This document shows positions 26,962 through 36,791 of a stretch of DNA of 64,000 bases, piece after piece. The DNA comes from Desulfobulbaceae bacterium. Lineage in GTDB: Bacteria > Desulfobacterota > Desulfobulbia > Desulfobulbales > Desulfurivibrionaceae. How positions within the stretch are numbered: position 1 is the stretch's first letter; every line of letters starts with the position of its first letter. The notes under the pieces were generated by a model. That model made no database searches. It was not told the DNA's origin and saw only the letters and a list, made by a program, of their open reading frames with translations. A program made the translations under genes and the position numbers. Location of the stretch: the NCBI GenBank assembly GCA_004332195.1, contig SJBG01000001.1:186001-250000 (forward strand), written 5' to 3'.

Positions 26962-27555
26962 TTAAGCGCCAATTTGAAAACGGGCGAAACGCTTGACGGA
27001 AATATTTTCCCCCAACTTGGCGATCAGTTCGTTAAGCAAATCCTGCACGGAAAGATCGGGGTTTTTAACGTACTTTTGCCCCATCAGGCAAACCTCGGCG
27101 TAAAATTTAGCTGTTTTGCCGTCGAGCATCTTTTCCACGATGTTTGCCGGTTTGCCGGAATCCAAACCCTGCTGACGAAAAATATTACGTTCACGCTCCA
27201 GGACATCTTTCGGCACTTCCTCGGGCTTGATCGCTATCGGATTGGCGGCGGCGATATGTATGGCAACGTTTTTGGCAAAAATCCGGAACTCGCTGTTTTT
27301 GGCTACGAAGTCGGTCTCGCAACCAACCTCCACCATGACTCCGATTTTGCCGTCGGCATGAATGTAGGTTTCAATCATCCCCTCGCTGGTGGTTCGGTTG
27401 GCCCGTTTACGGGCAACCGCCAGCCCTTTTTGCCTTAACAGGTCGATCGCTTTTTCCGACTCGCCCCCGGTTTCGGCCAAAGCCTTTTTGCAATCCATCA
27501 TCCCCGCGTTGGTTTTATCGCGAAGTTCTTTGACCATCTGGGAAGTAATTTGCAC
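26962..27555 (-). CDS. tsf: Elongation factor Ts
   Basis: 197 residues, the short EF-Ts form. It exchanges GDP for GTP on EF-Tu. Seen: VKELRDKTNAGMMDCKKALA, LRQKGLAVARKRANRTTSEG, EVGCETDFVAKN and the C-terminal LLNELIAKLGENISVKRF. ATG 27555 has GGTGAGG about 6 bp upstream. It sits between rpsB and pyrH as in most bacteria, with repeat R4 in the 220-bp gap after rpsB. Confidence 0.96.
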   Translation of the reverse strand: MQITSQMVKELRDKTNAGMMDCKKALAETGGESEKAIDLLRQKGLAVARKRANRTTSEGMIETYIHADGKIGVMVEVGCETDFVAKNSEFRIFAKNVAIHIAAANPIAIKPEEVPKDVLERERNIFRQQGLDSGKPANIVEKMLDGKTAKFYAEVCLMGQKYVKNPDLSVQDLLNELIAKLGENISVKRFARFQIGA

Positions 27556-27636
27556 GTCCTCACCTTTTTTGTGGTTTGTTTTCTGCCGATACTTTCAAAG
27601 AGTGTTGTAAAGTGTCGCGTGTTTTGTTGGGGTATG

Positions 27637-27710
27637 GTTGTTTTGTTTTGAAAAGTTGTTTCGCTGTTTTCGGCCTAATTACAGGTAGTTACGGCGATCC
27701 TTACAATACC
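27637..27710. repeat. Repeat R4, copy 1
   Basis: About 74 bp resembling 49701-49774 at roughly three bases in four; the best shared stretch is TTCGGCCTAATNACNNGTAG followed by TTACGGYGATC. It lies between rpsB and tsf. I see no clear inverted ends. Confidence 0.55.
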
Positions 27711-27775
27711 ATTTCTTTTTGCAAGATCCCAAGATCCCTTGACAAGAATAAAACCAAACTGCTGCCGTTGCTCTC

Positions 27776-28546
27776 TTATGCCACGGTTTCAGCCGCGGCT
27801 GCGGTCTCCTGCTTGTCGGCTGCGGCCTGTTGCTTGTCGGCTGCGGCCTGTTGCGCCATGGCGTGGCTTTCCTTGCCAGCCAGGATAACATCGGCCAGTT
27901 TGGCGCTGACTAGCTGGATAGATCTGAGGGCATCGTCATTCCCGGGAATCAGGTAGGCGATATCGGAGGGGTCGCAATTGGTGTCGGCGATGGCTACCAC
28001 CGGAATACCTAACCGTGTGGCCTCGGTCACTGCAATGTTTTCTCGTTTAGGGTCAACGACGAAGATGGCGGCGGGCAGAGATTTCATGTTTTTGATTCCG
28101 CCAAGATTGCGCTCCAGCTTGATGGTCTCTTTTTGGATCATCAAGCTCTCTTTTTTCTTGTAGAGATTAATAGTGCCGTCTTCTTGCATGGTGGTATAGT
28201 TCTTGAGGCGCTCGACACTCTTTTTGATGGTTTGATGATTGGTAAGCATGCCGCCTAGCCAACGATGATCGACGTAGTGCATCCCGCAGCGTCCCGCCTC
28301 TTCCCGGACGATCTGCTGGGCCTGGCGTTTGGTTCCGACGAAAAGGATGCTGCCACCCTTGGCGACAACCGAGCCGATGAAATCACAGGCCTTATTAAAC
28401 AGCGGCAAAGTTTTATCGAGATTGATGATGTAGATCCCGTTTCTGGCCCCAAAGATATAAGGCTTCATTTTGGGGTTCCAACGGTGGGTCTGGTGGCCGA
28501 AGTGAAGACCGGCTTCAAGCATTTCTTTCATCGTTACGTGCGACAT
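27776..28546 (-). CDS. rpsB: 30S ribosomal protein S2
   Basis: 256 residues. Seen: [62 protein letters not shown] and [20 protein letters not shown]. The C-terminus carries a repeat of AADKQ units ([20 protein letters not shown], quoted in part) from a 21-bp tandem DNA repeat, beyond the normal end of S2. ATG 28546 has GGAG upstream. First gene of the rpsB-tsf-pyrH-frr cluster. Confidence 0.96.
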   Translation of the reverse strand: MSHVTMKEMLEAGLHFGHQTHRWNPKMKPYIFGARNGIYIINLDKTLPLFNKACDFIGSVVAKGGSILFVGTKRQAQQIVREEAGRCGMHYVDHRWLGGMLTNHQTIKKSVERLKNYTTMQEDGTINLYKKKESLMIQKETIKLERNLGGIKNMKSLPAAIFVVDPKRENIAVTEATRLGIPVVAIADTNCDPSDIAYLIPGNDDALRSIQLVSAKLADVILAGKESHAMAQQAAADKQQAAADKQETAAAAETVA

Positions 28547-28881
28547 GGTTTCTCCTTAGCGCTGATTTTTGGTTAATCCTCCATTCCAATTTCCCAACCC
28601 GAATAAGTCTCGTCCGGCGGCAACGGCGCGCCTGATCACCTTGCTGCAGGCAAGGATCGCGGCGCGCCCTTGTCAGCCATCGGTGGCCAGCTCGGGCACC
28701 AGGGGGATGTTCGGGCAGGCCCGCATCAAAGCGCGGACCAGGCCCGATAGGAATGTGTGTAGTTGTAAAATCGAGTAAGTTTACAGCAAAGTTAAACGTT
28801 TTGCAAGCTTGAATTGTGAGAGGGTAGCCCCAGGGTCGGCGACCTTACTTGGGGAACCGGTAGCGCTTCCTCGTTTTAAGC
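28547..28881 (-). promoter_or_regulatory. rpsB leader region with a GC-rich stem-loop
   Basis: 335 bp without a gene. A strong imperfect stem-loop occupies 28625-28668, with GGCGCGCC at the base of both arms and CCTTGC/GCAAGG near the tip. It lies about 80-120 bp before the rpsB start and could be a leader structure for S2 control or a terminator for pepF, whose stop is at 28882 on the same strand but upstream. Confidence 0.4.
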
Positions 28882-30654
28882 CTACTCCACCCCCCGGAGC
28901 ATTTCGTCGATAACTCTGAGCCCACCGTGCCAGAAGGCGGGATCATCGAGATTGACTCCGAAGGGTTTGACCAGTTGGTAAGGACCAGATGATCCCCCGG
29001 CCCGGAGTAGGTCGAGGTACTTAGGGACAAAGGCCCGCGGGTTTTCCTGATATAACTGGTAAAGAGCCAGAACCAGAAGTTCGCCGAAGGCGTAGGAATA
29101 AACGTAGCCGGGAGTATTGAGGAAATGAGGGATATAGGACCACCAGATGTCGTAATCGCTGCTCAGATGCACGCTGTCGGCAAACATCTCTTCCTGGGTG
29201 GCTCGCCAGTGGCCGGAAATTGCCTCAGCACTCAACTCTCCTTCCTGGCGACGGGCCTCATGAACCCGGTTCTCGAAACGGTTCATCGCAATTTGACGAA
29301 AAACGGTGGCGAAAATTGATTCCAGTTTTTGGCAGGTGAAGGCCCGGCGGGATTCCGGGGAGTCAAGCAGGGCCAGTTGGCGCTGAAAGAGTAGTAATTC
29401 AGCAAAAACCGAAGCGGTTTCAGCCAAGACCAGAGTGGTGGAGCTGTGATAATAACCCTGGGCCGCCGCGAGATATTGATGGATGCCGTGACCGAGTTCG
29501 TGGGCCACCGTTGAAACATCCCGCAGCTTACCGGTATAGTTGACCATGATATAAGGGTGAACCTGGGGGACCGCCGGATGAGCAAAAGCTCCGCCCCGCT
29601 TGCCGTCCTGCAGAGGGGCATGAATCCAGCCCCGATCGAAGAAAAGCGCGGCGTTTTTGGCCATTTCCGGGCTGAAATCGCTAAATGCCTGCTCTACCAG
29701 CCCTCGGCATTGTTGCCAACTGATGGCGGTGGTTGATAGCTCGGGCAGGGGGGCGTAACGGTCGTAATCCCGCAGCTCGTCGAGGTTCAGCAGGCGCCGT
29801 TTAAGCTGATAATAGCGCTGGGAAATGTCGTAACGACTAGTTACCGTGGTGATCAGGGTTTGCACCGTGAGGTCGCTCAGTTCGTTATGGAGATTCATCG
29901 AGCTGAGCCAGTGGGGGTAGTCGCGCAGACGATCGTCGATCATCTTGTCGGCCAGCAGGGTGTTGAAAGTGTGAGTCAGCGCGTAGAGTTGAGTGTTTAG
30001 GCCGTCGGTCAACGCAGTGGCGGCTTGACGACGCGACGCTCGGTCCGGGAGATAGAGATCGCTCAAAACCTCCTCCGCGCTGCGACCGGATTGGCCGAAA
30101 CGCAGGTGGCCCATGATTTTGTCGAAAAGAATGGTCCAACTGGCCCGGCCAGCGGGGGCTTTTTCAATCAGTAGAACTTCTTCGGCGTCGCTGAGCAAAT
30201 AAGGGGCGTAACGGCGCAGCCTGGTCAGGTGGTGGCGATAGGGCGCGATTTCCGGGGCGGCCAAGAGCTCTTCGGCTCTGGTGGCTTCAAGCCGATTCCA
30301 TTCCAGTTCAAAAAAAACTGCTTCTTTGTCAATCCGGCTCCCCGCTTCACGGACTTTTTGCAGCAAGGCCCCAGCGGCGGCATCTTTGGTGCCGGTGGCG
30401 AAATTGAGATAGGCAAAGGCGGCAGCTCGGCCAAATTGAGCTGCCATGATTTCCAAACGCCGTACCAGCTCAAATAACAGTGAGGGGTTTAATCCAGCTA
30501 GGCCCCCGGCGAATTCGACCCGGATAGCCTTAGCCTCTTCCTCGCAGGTGGTCAGGTCAGAGGCCAGAGCCGGGTCGTCGATCCCTTGATAAAGGTCTGC
30601 CAGATTCCAGATTACTTCCCCGGTGCCCAGTTCGGCGTTAAGTTTTTCGCTCAT
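28882..30654 (-). CDS. pepF: M3-family oligoendopeptidase (PepF type)
   Basis: 590 residues, usual for PepF/M3B. A cytoplasmic zinc peptidase that cleaves short peptides. The zinc site is VAHELGHGIHQYLA with the downstream glutamate in TLVLAETASVFAELLL. C-terminal marks YAFGELLVLALYQLY and YLDLLRAGGS also fit. ATG 30654 has GGAGG about 6 bp upstream. Repeat R1-C lies 45 bp upstream. It transcribes towards rpsB. Confidence 0.93.
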   Translation of the reverse strand: MSEKLNAELGTGEVIWNLADLYQGIDDPALASDLTTCEEEAKAIRVEFAGGLAGLNPSLLFELVRRLEIMAAQFGRAAAFAYLNFATGTKDAAAGALLQKVREAGSRIDKEAVFFELEWNRLEATRAEELLAAPEIAPYRHHLTRLRRYAPYLLSDAEEVLLIEKAPAGRASWTILFDKIMGHLRFGQSGRSAEEVLSDLYLPDRASRRQAATALTDGLNTQLYALTHTFNTLLADKMIDDRLRDYPHWLSSMNLHNELSDLTVQTLITTVTSRYDISQRYYQLKRRLLNLDELRDYDRYAPLPELSTTAISWQQCRGLVEQAFSDFSPEMAKNAALFFDRGWIHAPLQDGKRGGAFAHPAVPQVHPYIMVNYTGKLRDVSTVAHELGHGIHQYLAAAQGYYHSSTTLVLAETASVFAELLLFQRQLALLDSPESRRAFTCQKLESIFATVFRQIAMNRFENRVHEARRQEGELSAEAISGHWRATQEEMFADSVHLSSDYDIWWSYIPHFLNTPGYVYSYAFGELLVLALYQLYQENPRAFVPKYLDLLRAGGSSGPYQLVKPFGVNLDDPAFWHGGLRVIDEMLRGVE

Positions 30655-30699
30655 CGAAATCCTCCTGAGTTATGAGCTTTTTGTGAAAATCTCTCTTAG

Positions 30700-30841
30700 G
30701 GCTACCTTGAAAAATCAGCTATTTTGTTCGAGTGCAAGGCCTGCGAAAAAAAATTACCGCAGGCATATGGTTGATATTCCGAGGATAATTTTTTGAGCAT
30801 AACGCGGAAATCGGGCGAAAGAGCAATTTTTCAAGGTGGCC
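30700..30841 (+). repeat. Repeat R1, copy C
   Basis: 142 bp, same orientation as copy A, ends GGCTACCTTGAAAAATC and AATTTTTCAAGGTGGCC. Perfect 4-bp duplication TTAG at 30696-30699 and 30842-30845. It lies between divergent pepF and parE; the remaining leader of parE (30846-31129) holds no gene I can support. Confidence 0.92.
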
Positions 30842-31129
30842 TTAGGTGATTGGTATTGGTTCACCTCCCGCTCCCTCAAGGTCAACGATGTTTACGCCTG
30901 CTGTTGGGGGAGACTGTCGGAAAAAGTTAGGGGAATAATGGTAAACGGTCAAGGGAAAAATAAGCATCATAAATTCAGGAGAGCGGTTAATTGGCGAAAA
31001 AATTACAAAAAATGTCGTTGCATGCGGAGGGCAAGCACGATATACAAGGCGGTCGCTCTTGGGCTGATGACCGCCCGTTATGACCATCGTCACCACTTTC
31101 CAAACTTGTTTCGCCTGGTTTTGTTACTT

Positions 31130-32956
31130 ATGTCCAGTTCACCTGCCGTATACGATGAAAGCAAGATTAAAACCTTAAGCTCACTGGAGCATATCCGGAT
31201 GCGACCGGGTATGTACATTGGGCGTTTGGGTAATGGTTCTCATCCCGATGATGGGGTTTATATCATGCTTAAGGAAATCATTGACAACGGGGTGGATGAG
31301 TTCATCATGGGGGCTGGCAAAGCCATTGATATCGCAATTACCGAAGAGGGAGCGGTAACGGTGCGCGACTACGGCCGGGGCATTCCTTTGGGTAAGTTGG
31401 TGGAGTGTGTCTCGGTGATTAACACCGGGGCTAAATACAACACCGACGCCTTTCAGTTCTCGGTGGGACTCAACGGGGTGGGAACCAAGGCGGTCAACGC
31501 ACTTGCCAGCCGTTTTGTCGTGAACTCTTTTAGGGACGGTGTATTTGCCCGGGTTGAATTTATCGCCGGGGTCTTGCGCCGGGAAGAACAAGGAAGTACC
31601 GAGAAAAAAAACGGGACTCTGGTGGAGTTTTGCCCCGATTCGACAATGTTTCCCGATTATAGCTTTGACCGGGATTTTGTGCGCAAGCGTCTCAAACGCT
31701 ACGCTTATCTCAATGCCGGCCTACGGCTCAATCTGGATGGGGAGAGCTTTTACTCGGAAAACGGTCTGCTCGATTTGCTGGAGGCCGAAACCAGCGGCAC
31801 CCAGCTTTATAAGCCCATCTATCACCGCGATCAGATTATCGAACTGGCCTTGGTCCATACCGACAACTACGGGGAGAGTTATTTCTCCTTTGTCAACGGC
31901 ACGTACACCAACGAGGGGGGCACCCATCTTTCCGCCTTCCGCGAAGGGCTGCTCAAAGGGGTCAACGAATTTGCCGGCAAAAAATTTGACGGCGAGGATG
32001 TGCGGGACGGGGTGGTTGGGGCGGTGGCGGTTAAAATCCGCGAGCCGATTTTTGAGTCCCAGACCAAGAACAAGTTGGGCAATACCGATATTCGAGGCGA
32101 AATTGTCGGGATAGTGCGGGAGGCGGTTAGCGCCTTTTTGTACAAAAACACCGATATCGCCACGACCATCATCGACAAAATTCAGCAGAGCGCCCGGGTT
32201 CGTAAGGAGTTGCAGCACATCCGCCGGGAGGCCAAAACCAAGGCCAGGAAGGTATCCCTGAAAATTCCCCAGCTCAAGGATTGCAAGTATCACCCCGCCC
32301 CCGGCAAACCCTCGCCGCCGGGCCAGGGCAACATGATCTTTCTCACGGAGGGCCAGTCCGCCTCCGGCTCCATTGTCAGCGCTCGCGATCCTATGACTCA
32401 GGCGGTTTTTTCCCTCAAGGGCAAGCCTTACAATGTCTACGGTCAACCCCTGACCCTGCTTTACAAAAATGAGGAGATGTACAGCATCATGCGGGCCCTG
32501 GATATCGAAGAATCAATGGGTCGCCTGCGCTTTGATAAGATCATCATCGCCACCGACGCCGATGTTGATGGTCTGCATATCCGCAATCTGATCCTAACTT
32601 TTTTTCTCCGCTATTTTGAATCGCTGGTCAAGTGCGGCCATATTTATATCCTTGAAACCCCGCTTTTTAGGGTTCGCAACAAGGAAGAAACCATCTATTG
32701 CTACAGCGACAAGCAACGGAGTGAGGCGGAAAAGAAACTCGCCGGTCAGGGCAAGAACCGGCGGCCGGTGGAAATTACCCGTTTCAAAGGCTTAGGCGAA
32801 ATTTCTCCTAAGGAGTTCAAGCAATTCATCGGCCCTCAGATGCGGCTCAAACCCGTGGATATCGACACTCTAAGCGAAGTCCCCAGAGTCCTGGAGTTTT
32901 ATATGGGCAAAAATACCCCGGCCCGTCGCGATTACATTATGTCTCATCTGGTGTAG
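31130..32956 (+). CDS. parE: Type IIA topoisomerase ATPase subunit (ParE/GyrB-like)
   Basis: 608 residues, shorter than GyrB. The GHKL ATPase domain shows HIRMRPGMYIGRLG, EIIDNGVDEF and VRDYGRGIPLG; the transducer has GLNGVGTKAVNALAS. The TOPRIM domain has LTEGQSASGSI, where most relatives have EGDSA, and the metal-binding ATDADVDGLHIRNLI. C-terminal RFKGLGEISPKEFKQFIGP is typical. I start at ATG 31130 (MSSSPAVYDESKI); the open frame runs upstream to 30836 with unlike residues. Its stop overlaps the next start, so it forms an operon with parC. Calling it topoisomerase IV rather than gyrase rests on the short lengths and the pairing. Confidence 0.88.
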   Translation: MSSSPAVYDESKIKTLSSLEHIRMRPGMYIGRLGNGSHPDDGVYIMLKEIIDNGVDEFIMGAGKAIDIAITEEGAVTVRDYGRGIPLGKLVECVSVINTGAKYNTDAFQFSVGLNGVGTKAVNALASRFVVNSFRDGVFARVEFIAGVLRREEQGSTEKKNGTLVEFCPDSTMFPDYSFDRDFVRKRLKRYAYLNAGLRLNLDGESFYSENGLLDLLEAETSGTQLYKPIYHRDQIIELALVHTDNYGESYFSFVNGTYTNEGGTHLSAFREGLLKGVNEFAGKKFDGEDVRDGVVGAVAVKIREPIFESQTKNKLGNTDIRGEIVGIVREAVSAFLYKNTDIATTIIDKIQQSARVRKELQHIRREAKTKARKVSLKIPQLKDCKYHPAPGKPSPPGQGNMIFLTEGQSASGSIVSARDPMTQAVFSLKGKPYNVYGQPLTLLYKNEEMYSIMRALDIEESMGRLRFDKIIIATDADVDGLHIRNLILTFFLRYFESLVKCGHIYILETPLFRVRNKEETIYCYSDKQRSEAEKKLAGQGKNRRPVEITRFKGLGEISPKEFKQFIGPQMRLKPVDIDTLSEVPRVLEFYMGKNTPARRDYIMSHLV

Positions 32957-32958
32957 TG

Positions 32959-34938
32959 ATGAAAGCAACCCAATACGGCAGCCTGCATCGGCTTTTTGAT
33001 GAAAATTTTATTGATTACACTTCGTACGTAATTCGTGAGCGGGCCATTCCCGATGTCGCCGATGGGCTCAAGCCGGTGCAGCGGCGGATTCTTCAGACTC
33101 TGCACAGTGTCGATGACGGTCGTTTTCACAAGGTGGCCAATGTGGTGGGGGAGACCATGAAGCTTCACCCTCATGGTGACGCTTCGATTTTCTCCGCCCT
33201 GGTCAACCTGGCCAATAAGGGTTATCTCATTGACCGCCAAGGAAATTTTGGCAACATTTATACCGGCGATTCGGCCTCGGCCGCCCGTTATATCGAGTGC
33301 CGCTTAAGTCCCCTGGCCCGGGAGAGTACGTTCAACCGGGATCTGACCGAATTTGTCGACTCTTACGATGGCCGATTGCGGGAACCGGTCGCACTGCCCG
33401 CCAAACTGCCGCTTTTGCTGCTGCAGGGGGTGGAGGGAATTGCGGTGGGGATGGCCACCAAGATCATGCCCCACAATTTCTGTGAGTTGCTTACGGCCCA
33501 GAAAAAGATCCTCAAGGGCGAGGAGTTTGCCGTTTTTCCCGATTTTCTTCAAGGCGGCCTGCTGGATGTCTCCGCTTACAATGAAGGCAATGGCCGCCTG
33601 CGCTGTCGGGCCCGAATCGCGCAAAAAGATGATCAAACTATTATCATCCGGGAAATTCCTTACGGGACCACAACCCAGGGCCTGATTGAAAGTATTGAAA
33701 AGGCGACTCGGGCCGGCAAGTTCAAAATTCTCTCGATCAATGATTATACCGCCGAAGAGGTGGAGATCGAGATCAAGCTGGCCCGGGGGCTTAAGATCGA
33801 GGAGACCGTCAAGGCCTTGTATGCCTTTACCGACTGTGAAATATCCATCAGCCCCAATCTCACGGTAATCCGCGACAACACCCCGGCGATCCTGACGGTA
33901 AGCGAAGTTTTACGGGAAAACACCGCCCGTCTGAGCAGTCTCCTGGAAAAAGAGCTACAAATTGAACTGACTCGGCTCAAGGAGCGCCTGCAAGGCCATT
34001 TGCTGGAGAGGATTTTCATTGAGCATCGGCTCTACCAGCAGATTGAGGAATGTCCCAGTTATGAGCTGGTGATCACCACGGTCGCTGAGGCTTTGCTGCC
34101 TTTTGCCGCTGATCTAATTCGGCCGGTAAGTCAAGAGGATATTGAAAAACTGCTGGAAATCAAGATCAAGCGCATTTCCCGCTATGATATCGAGCGCAAG
34201 AAAAAGGAGATCAAGGTCGTAGAGCAGCAGATCAAAAAGGTGAAAACCCGCCTTCGAGATATGGTCGGCTTCACCCTTTGTTTTCTCGATGATCTGTTGG
34301 CCCGATACGGTCAAGAATACCCTCGCCGCACCGAGCTGACGGCCTTCGCCGAGGTCCAGGCCCGTCAGGTGGCCCTGGCAAATCTCAGCCTGGGCTACGA
34401 CCGGAAAAGTGGTTTTTTGGGGGTTCAGATCAAGGCCACCCCGGAAAACACCGTGGCCTGCTCCGAGTACGACAAAATTCTGCTGATTGCCAAAAGCGGT
34501 TGGTACAAAGTAATCAACGTCCCGACCAAGATTTTCATTGGTCACGACCTGCTCTGGTGGGGTCGGGTGGCTGAAAAGACGATCTTCAATCTGGTTTATC
34601 GCGACGGCAACCGGAACTTCAGTCATCTCAAGCGTTTTGTCACCCCCAAGTTTGTCATCGACAGGGAGTACCGCCTGTTTGCCGAACATCGGCGCTCGGA
34701 GATTATTTTTTTCAAGACCGGCGAGGGCATCAATATCCGGGTGTATTTTACAGCTTCGTCCCACACTCGCAGTAACCGGGAAATTTTCCGCTGCGATAAT
34801 TTTTCACTTAAAGGGGTGACGGCCATCGGCAAACGCCTCTCGGCTCGTCCCGTGCGTCGGGTGGAGGATGTCAGTGACGCGGTGGCGGCCAAGGCGGAGG
34901 AGTCCAGCCCGCAGTCAGCTTTGTTCAACAAGTTATGA
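32959..34938 (+). CDS. parC: Type IIA topoisomerase cleavage subunit (ParC/GyrA-like), short form
   Basis: 659 residues, shorter than ParC or GyrA. Seen: RAIPDVADGLKPVQRRIL, HPHGDASIFSALVNLAN, GNFGNIYTGDSASAARYIEC with the catalytic Tyr at about residue 111, and IMPHNFCELLTAQ. A long coiled region (KIKRISRYDIERKKKEIK) follows. The C-terminal part is a reduced propeller-like region. A GTG at 32956 overlaps the parE stop; ATG 32959 is the next codon. Transcription ends at a strong terminator at 35040. Confidence 0.88.
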   Translation: MKATQYGSLHRLFDENFIDYTSYVIRERAIPDVADGLKPVQRRILQTLHSVDDGRFHKVANVVGETMKLHPHGDASIFSALVNLANKGYLIDRQGNFGNIYTGDSASAARYIECRLSPLARESTFNRDLTEFVDSYDGRLREPVALPAKLPLLLLQGVEGIAVGMATKIMPHNFCELLTAQKKILKGEEFAVFPDFLQGGLLDVSAYNEGNGRLRCRARIAQKDDQTIIIREIPYGTTTQGLIESIEKATRAGKFKILSINDYTAEEVEIEIKLARGLKIEETVKALYAFTDCEISISPNLTVIRDNTPAILTVSEVLRENTARLSSLLEKELQIELTRLKERLQGHLLERIFIEHRLYQQIEECPSYELVITTVAEALLPFAADLIRPVSQEDIEKLLEIKIKRISRYDIERKKKEIKVVEQQIKKVKTRLRDMVGFTLCFLDDLLARYGQEYPRRTELTAFAEVQARQVALANLSLGYDRKSGFLGVQIKATPENTVACSEYDKILLIAKSGWYKVINVPTKIFIGHDLLWWGRVAEKTIFNLVYRDGNRNFSHLKRFVTPKFVIDREYRLFAEHRRSEIIFFKTGEGINIRVYFTASSHTRSNREIFRCDNFSLKGVTAIGKRLSARPVRRVEDVSDAVAAKAEESSPQSALFNKL

Positions 34939-35039
34939 TGCCGGGATCAACAATCCTGGTAATCTCTCAAGAGCGAGCGTGGAAAAATCTTCATGATAAT
35001 TTCAGATTCCAATCACGAGACGGGGAGCATGAAACAAGG

Positions 35040-35083
35040 CGGGAACTCTTTGACCCTGTACCAAGATGATCAAAGAGTTCCCG
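35040..35083. terminator. Bidirectional terminator after parC and the symporter gene
   Basis: Perfect 14-bp stem (CGGGAACTCTTTGA at 35040-35053 with its complement at 35070-35083) and a 16-base loop, followed by GTTT on the plus strand. It lies between the stops of convergent genes. Confidence 0.8.
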
Positions 35084-35150
35084 TTTACCGCCGACGCACC
35101 GTTTACGGATATGCCGAATTTAAAATTTGAGATTGAGTGCGGCCAAACCA

Positions 35151-36788
35151 TCACGCCTTGCGATGAGCCACGGCCATGAATTTTTCCACATCCCCTTGAT
35201 TGCTGGTGTAGTAACTTACCACAAATATGGTCAAAAAAGCCACCGGAACACTGTATAGCGCCGGGTTGACGAGCACGGGGATGCCGAACACCGACGACAT
35301 TTCAAGAAATCGAGCGAAGGTGAAGATCAGAGAAAATACCAGGCCCACCACCAGCCCGGACACCGCCCCCTCTTTAGTCAAACCTTTCCACCAAATGGAG
35401 AGAATCAAGATGGGGGCAAAAGTGCTGGCTGCAATCCCAAAACACATGCCAACCAAGACCGCAACGTTTTGTTCCCTGAGCCAGATCGATGCGACAATAG
35501 CTATTACTGTAAAAACGGCCGCTCCCACTTTGGCAAAAACAACTCTTTCCCGGTCGCTGCTTTCAGGCTTGATAATACCGGCATAAACATCGTGGGCCAG
35601 GCTGGTGGTCATTGAGATCAGAAGTCCCACCGAGGTGCTGAGCATCGCGGCCATCGCGCCGGCGGCAATGATGCCTAAAAACACCTCTCCTCCCAGCTCC
35701 ATTCCCAAAAAGGGCACGGCCATGTTGGTCGCCACCCCTATTTCTCCGGCGGCTAATAATTCCATAAGAGTTGGATACAGGATCATCATAGCGGCCAGAC
35801 CAGCAAATAACACGGCGATATAAAAAATTGCAAGTCCGATTATGGTCACCTCAACGCTCTTTTGCGCAGCTCTGGCATCTTTTACCGTATAAAGCCGGAT
35901 CAGAACATGAGGTAGTCCTGCGGTTCCCAGCAGCAGACCGAGAACCAGACTAAGTTGATTCCACATCCCCGGGACTGCCACTCCGGGAGTCATGGCCGTT
36001 GGGGTTTCAGGGGCCATCTCTCTGATGGTCTGGGCCAGGGCAAAGGCATCTTCAACCGTTTCGGTTGGCGCTGTGGCTAAAAGATCCCGGCCGATTTTTA
36101 CGGCCTCGGTAGTTGAAACCGTCTCTTTCGCCTGGGCAATGATCCTTAAAGGGTTTCCGTCAAAATAGATGGAGGAGGCGACAATTACCAGAGCGAACAT
36201 GGCGACAATGAGGATTAAGCCTTGGAGCGCCTGGTTGTACGTCGTTCCTCTCATCCCGCCGATAATGACCATCATGGCCATAAAAGCGCCGGTTACAAAT
36301 ACCGTTGTCATGTAATCCCAGCCGAGCAGCAGATTGAACAGGTGACCGGCGCCAACTATTTGCGGAACCAGATAAAGAGTGCCAATCACTACGGTTCCAA
36401 CCATGGCGATGAGCTTAAGACTGCGGCCACCAAATCTACCGACCAAAACATCACCTACGGTGAACTTGCCGGCACTTTTCAGGGGGCCGGCTAAGACGAG
36501 TAATAAAACTATCCAGGCACCGAAAAAACCGATGGCAATCCACCATTTGTCGACGCCGCTCAGGGCTATGGCTCCGGCAATTCCCAGAAAACTGGCGGCA
36601 CTGCAATAGTCGCCAAACATCGCCGCCCCATTAAGTTTCCACGGTATTTTACCGCTAGCCACATAAAAATCGGTGGTGGTTCTCGTCCACCTGATACTCA
36701 AATAACTGATTAAAAATGAAATCGCGATAGTGAACAAAACAATGCTTACCGCAACTGGATTATCAAAGCCCACAAGGCCCCCTCCCAT
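35151..36788 (-). CDS. Sodium:solute symporter, acetate-permease (ActP) type
   Basis: 545 residues with about 13 membrane helices. Members move acetate or other short monocarboxylates with Na+ or H+. Seen: TTTDFYVASGKIPWKLNGAA (within 20), FLGIAGAIALSG, a periplasmic insert around residues 225-265 and the SSS signature-like GLPHVLIRLYTVKDARAAQ. It starts 3 bp after its small partner gene; the pair resembles yjcH-actP. The DUF294 proteins further upstream in the operon often accompany this transporter. Substrate acetate is inferred. Confidence 0.9.
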   Translation of the reverse strand: MGGGLVGFDNPVAVSIVLFTIAISFLISYLSIRWTRTTTDFYVASGKIPWKLNGAAMFGDYCSAASFLGIAGAIALSGVDKWWIAIGFFGAWIVLLLVLAGPLKSAGKFTVGDVLVGRFGGRSLKLIAMVGTVVIGTLYLVPQIVGAGHLFNLLLGWDYMTTVFVTGAFMAMMVIIGGMRGTTYNQALQGLILIVAMFALVIVASSIYFDGNPLRIIAQAKETVSTTEAVKIGRDLLATAPTETVEDAFALAQTIREMAPETPTAMTPGVAVPGMWNQLSLVLGLLLGTAGLPHVLIRLYTVKDARAAQKSVEVTIIGLAIFYIAVLFAGLAAMMILYPTLMELLAAGEIGVATNMAVPFLGMELGGEVFLGIIAAGAMAAMLSTSVGLLISMTTSLAHDVYAGIIKPESSDRERVVFAKVGAAVFTVIAIVASIWLREQNVAVLVGMCFGIAASTFAPILILSIWWKGLTKEGAVSGLVVGLVFSLIFTFARFLEMSSVFGIPVLVNPALYSVPVAFLTIFVVSYYTSNQGDVEKFMAVAHRKA

Positions 36789-36791
36789 CGC

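Noticed and set aside
30836-31129. A 98-residue N-terminal extension of ParE
   Set aside because: It begins at the edge of R1-C and has no family match; the ATPase domain starts normally after ATG 31130.
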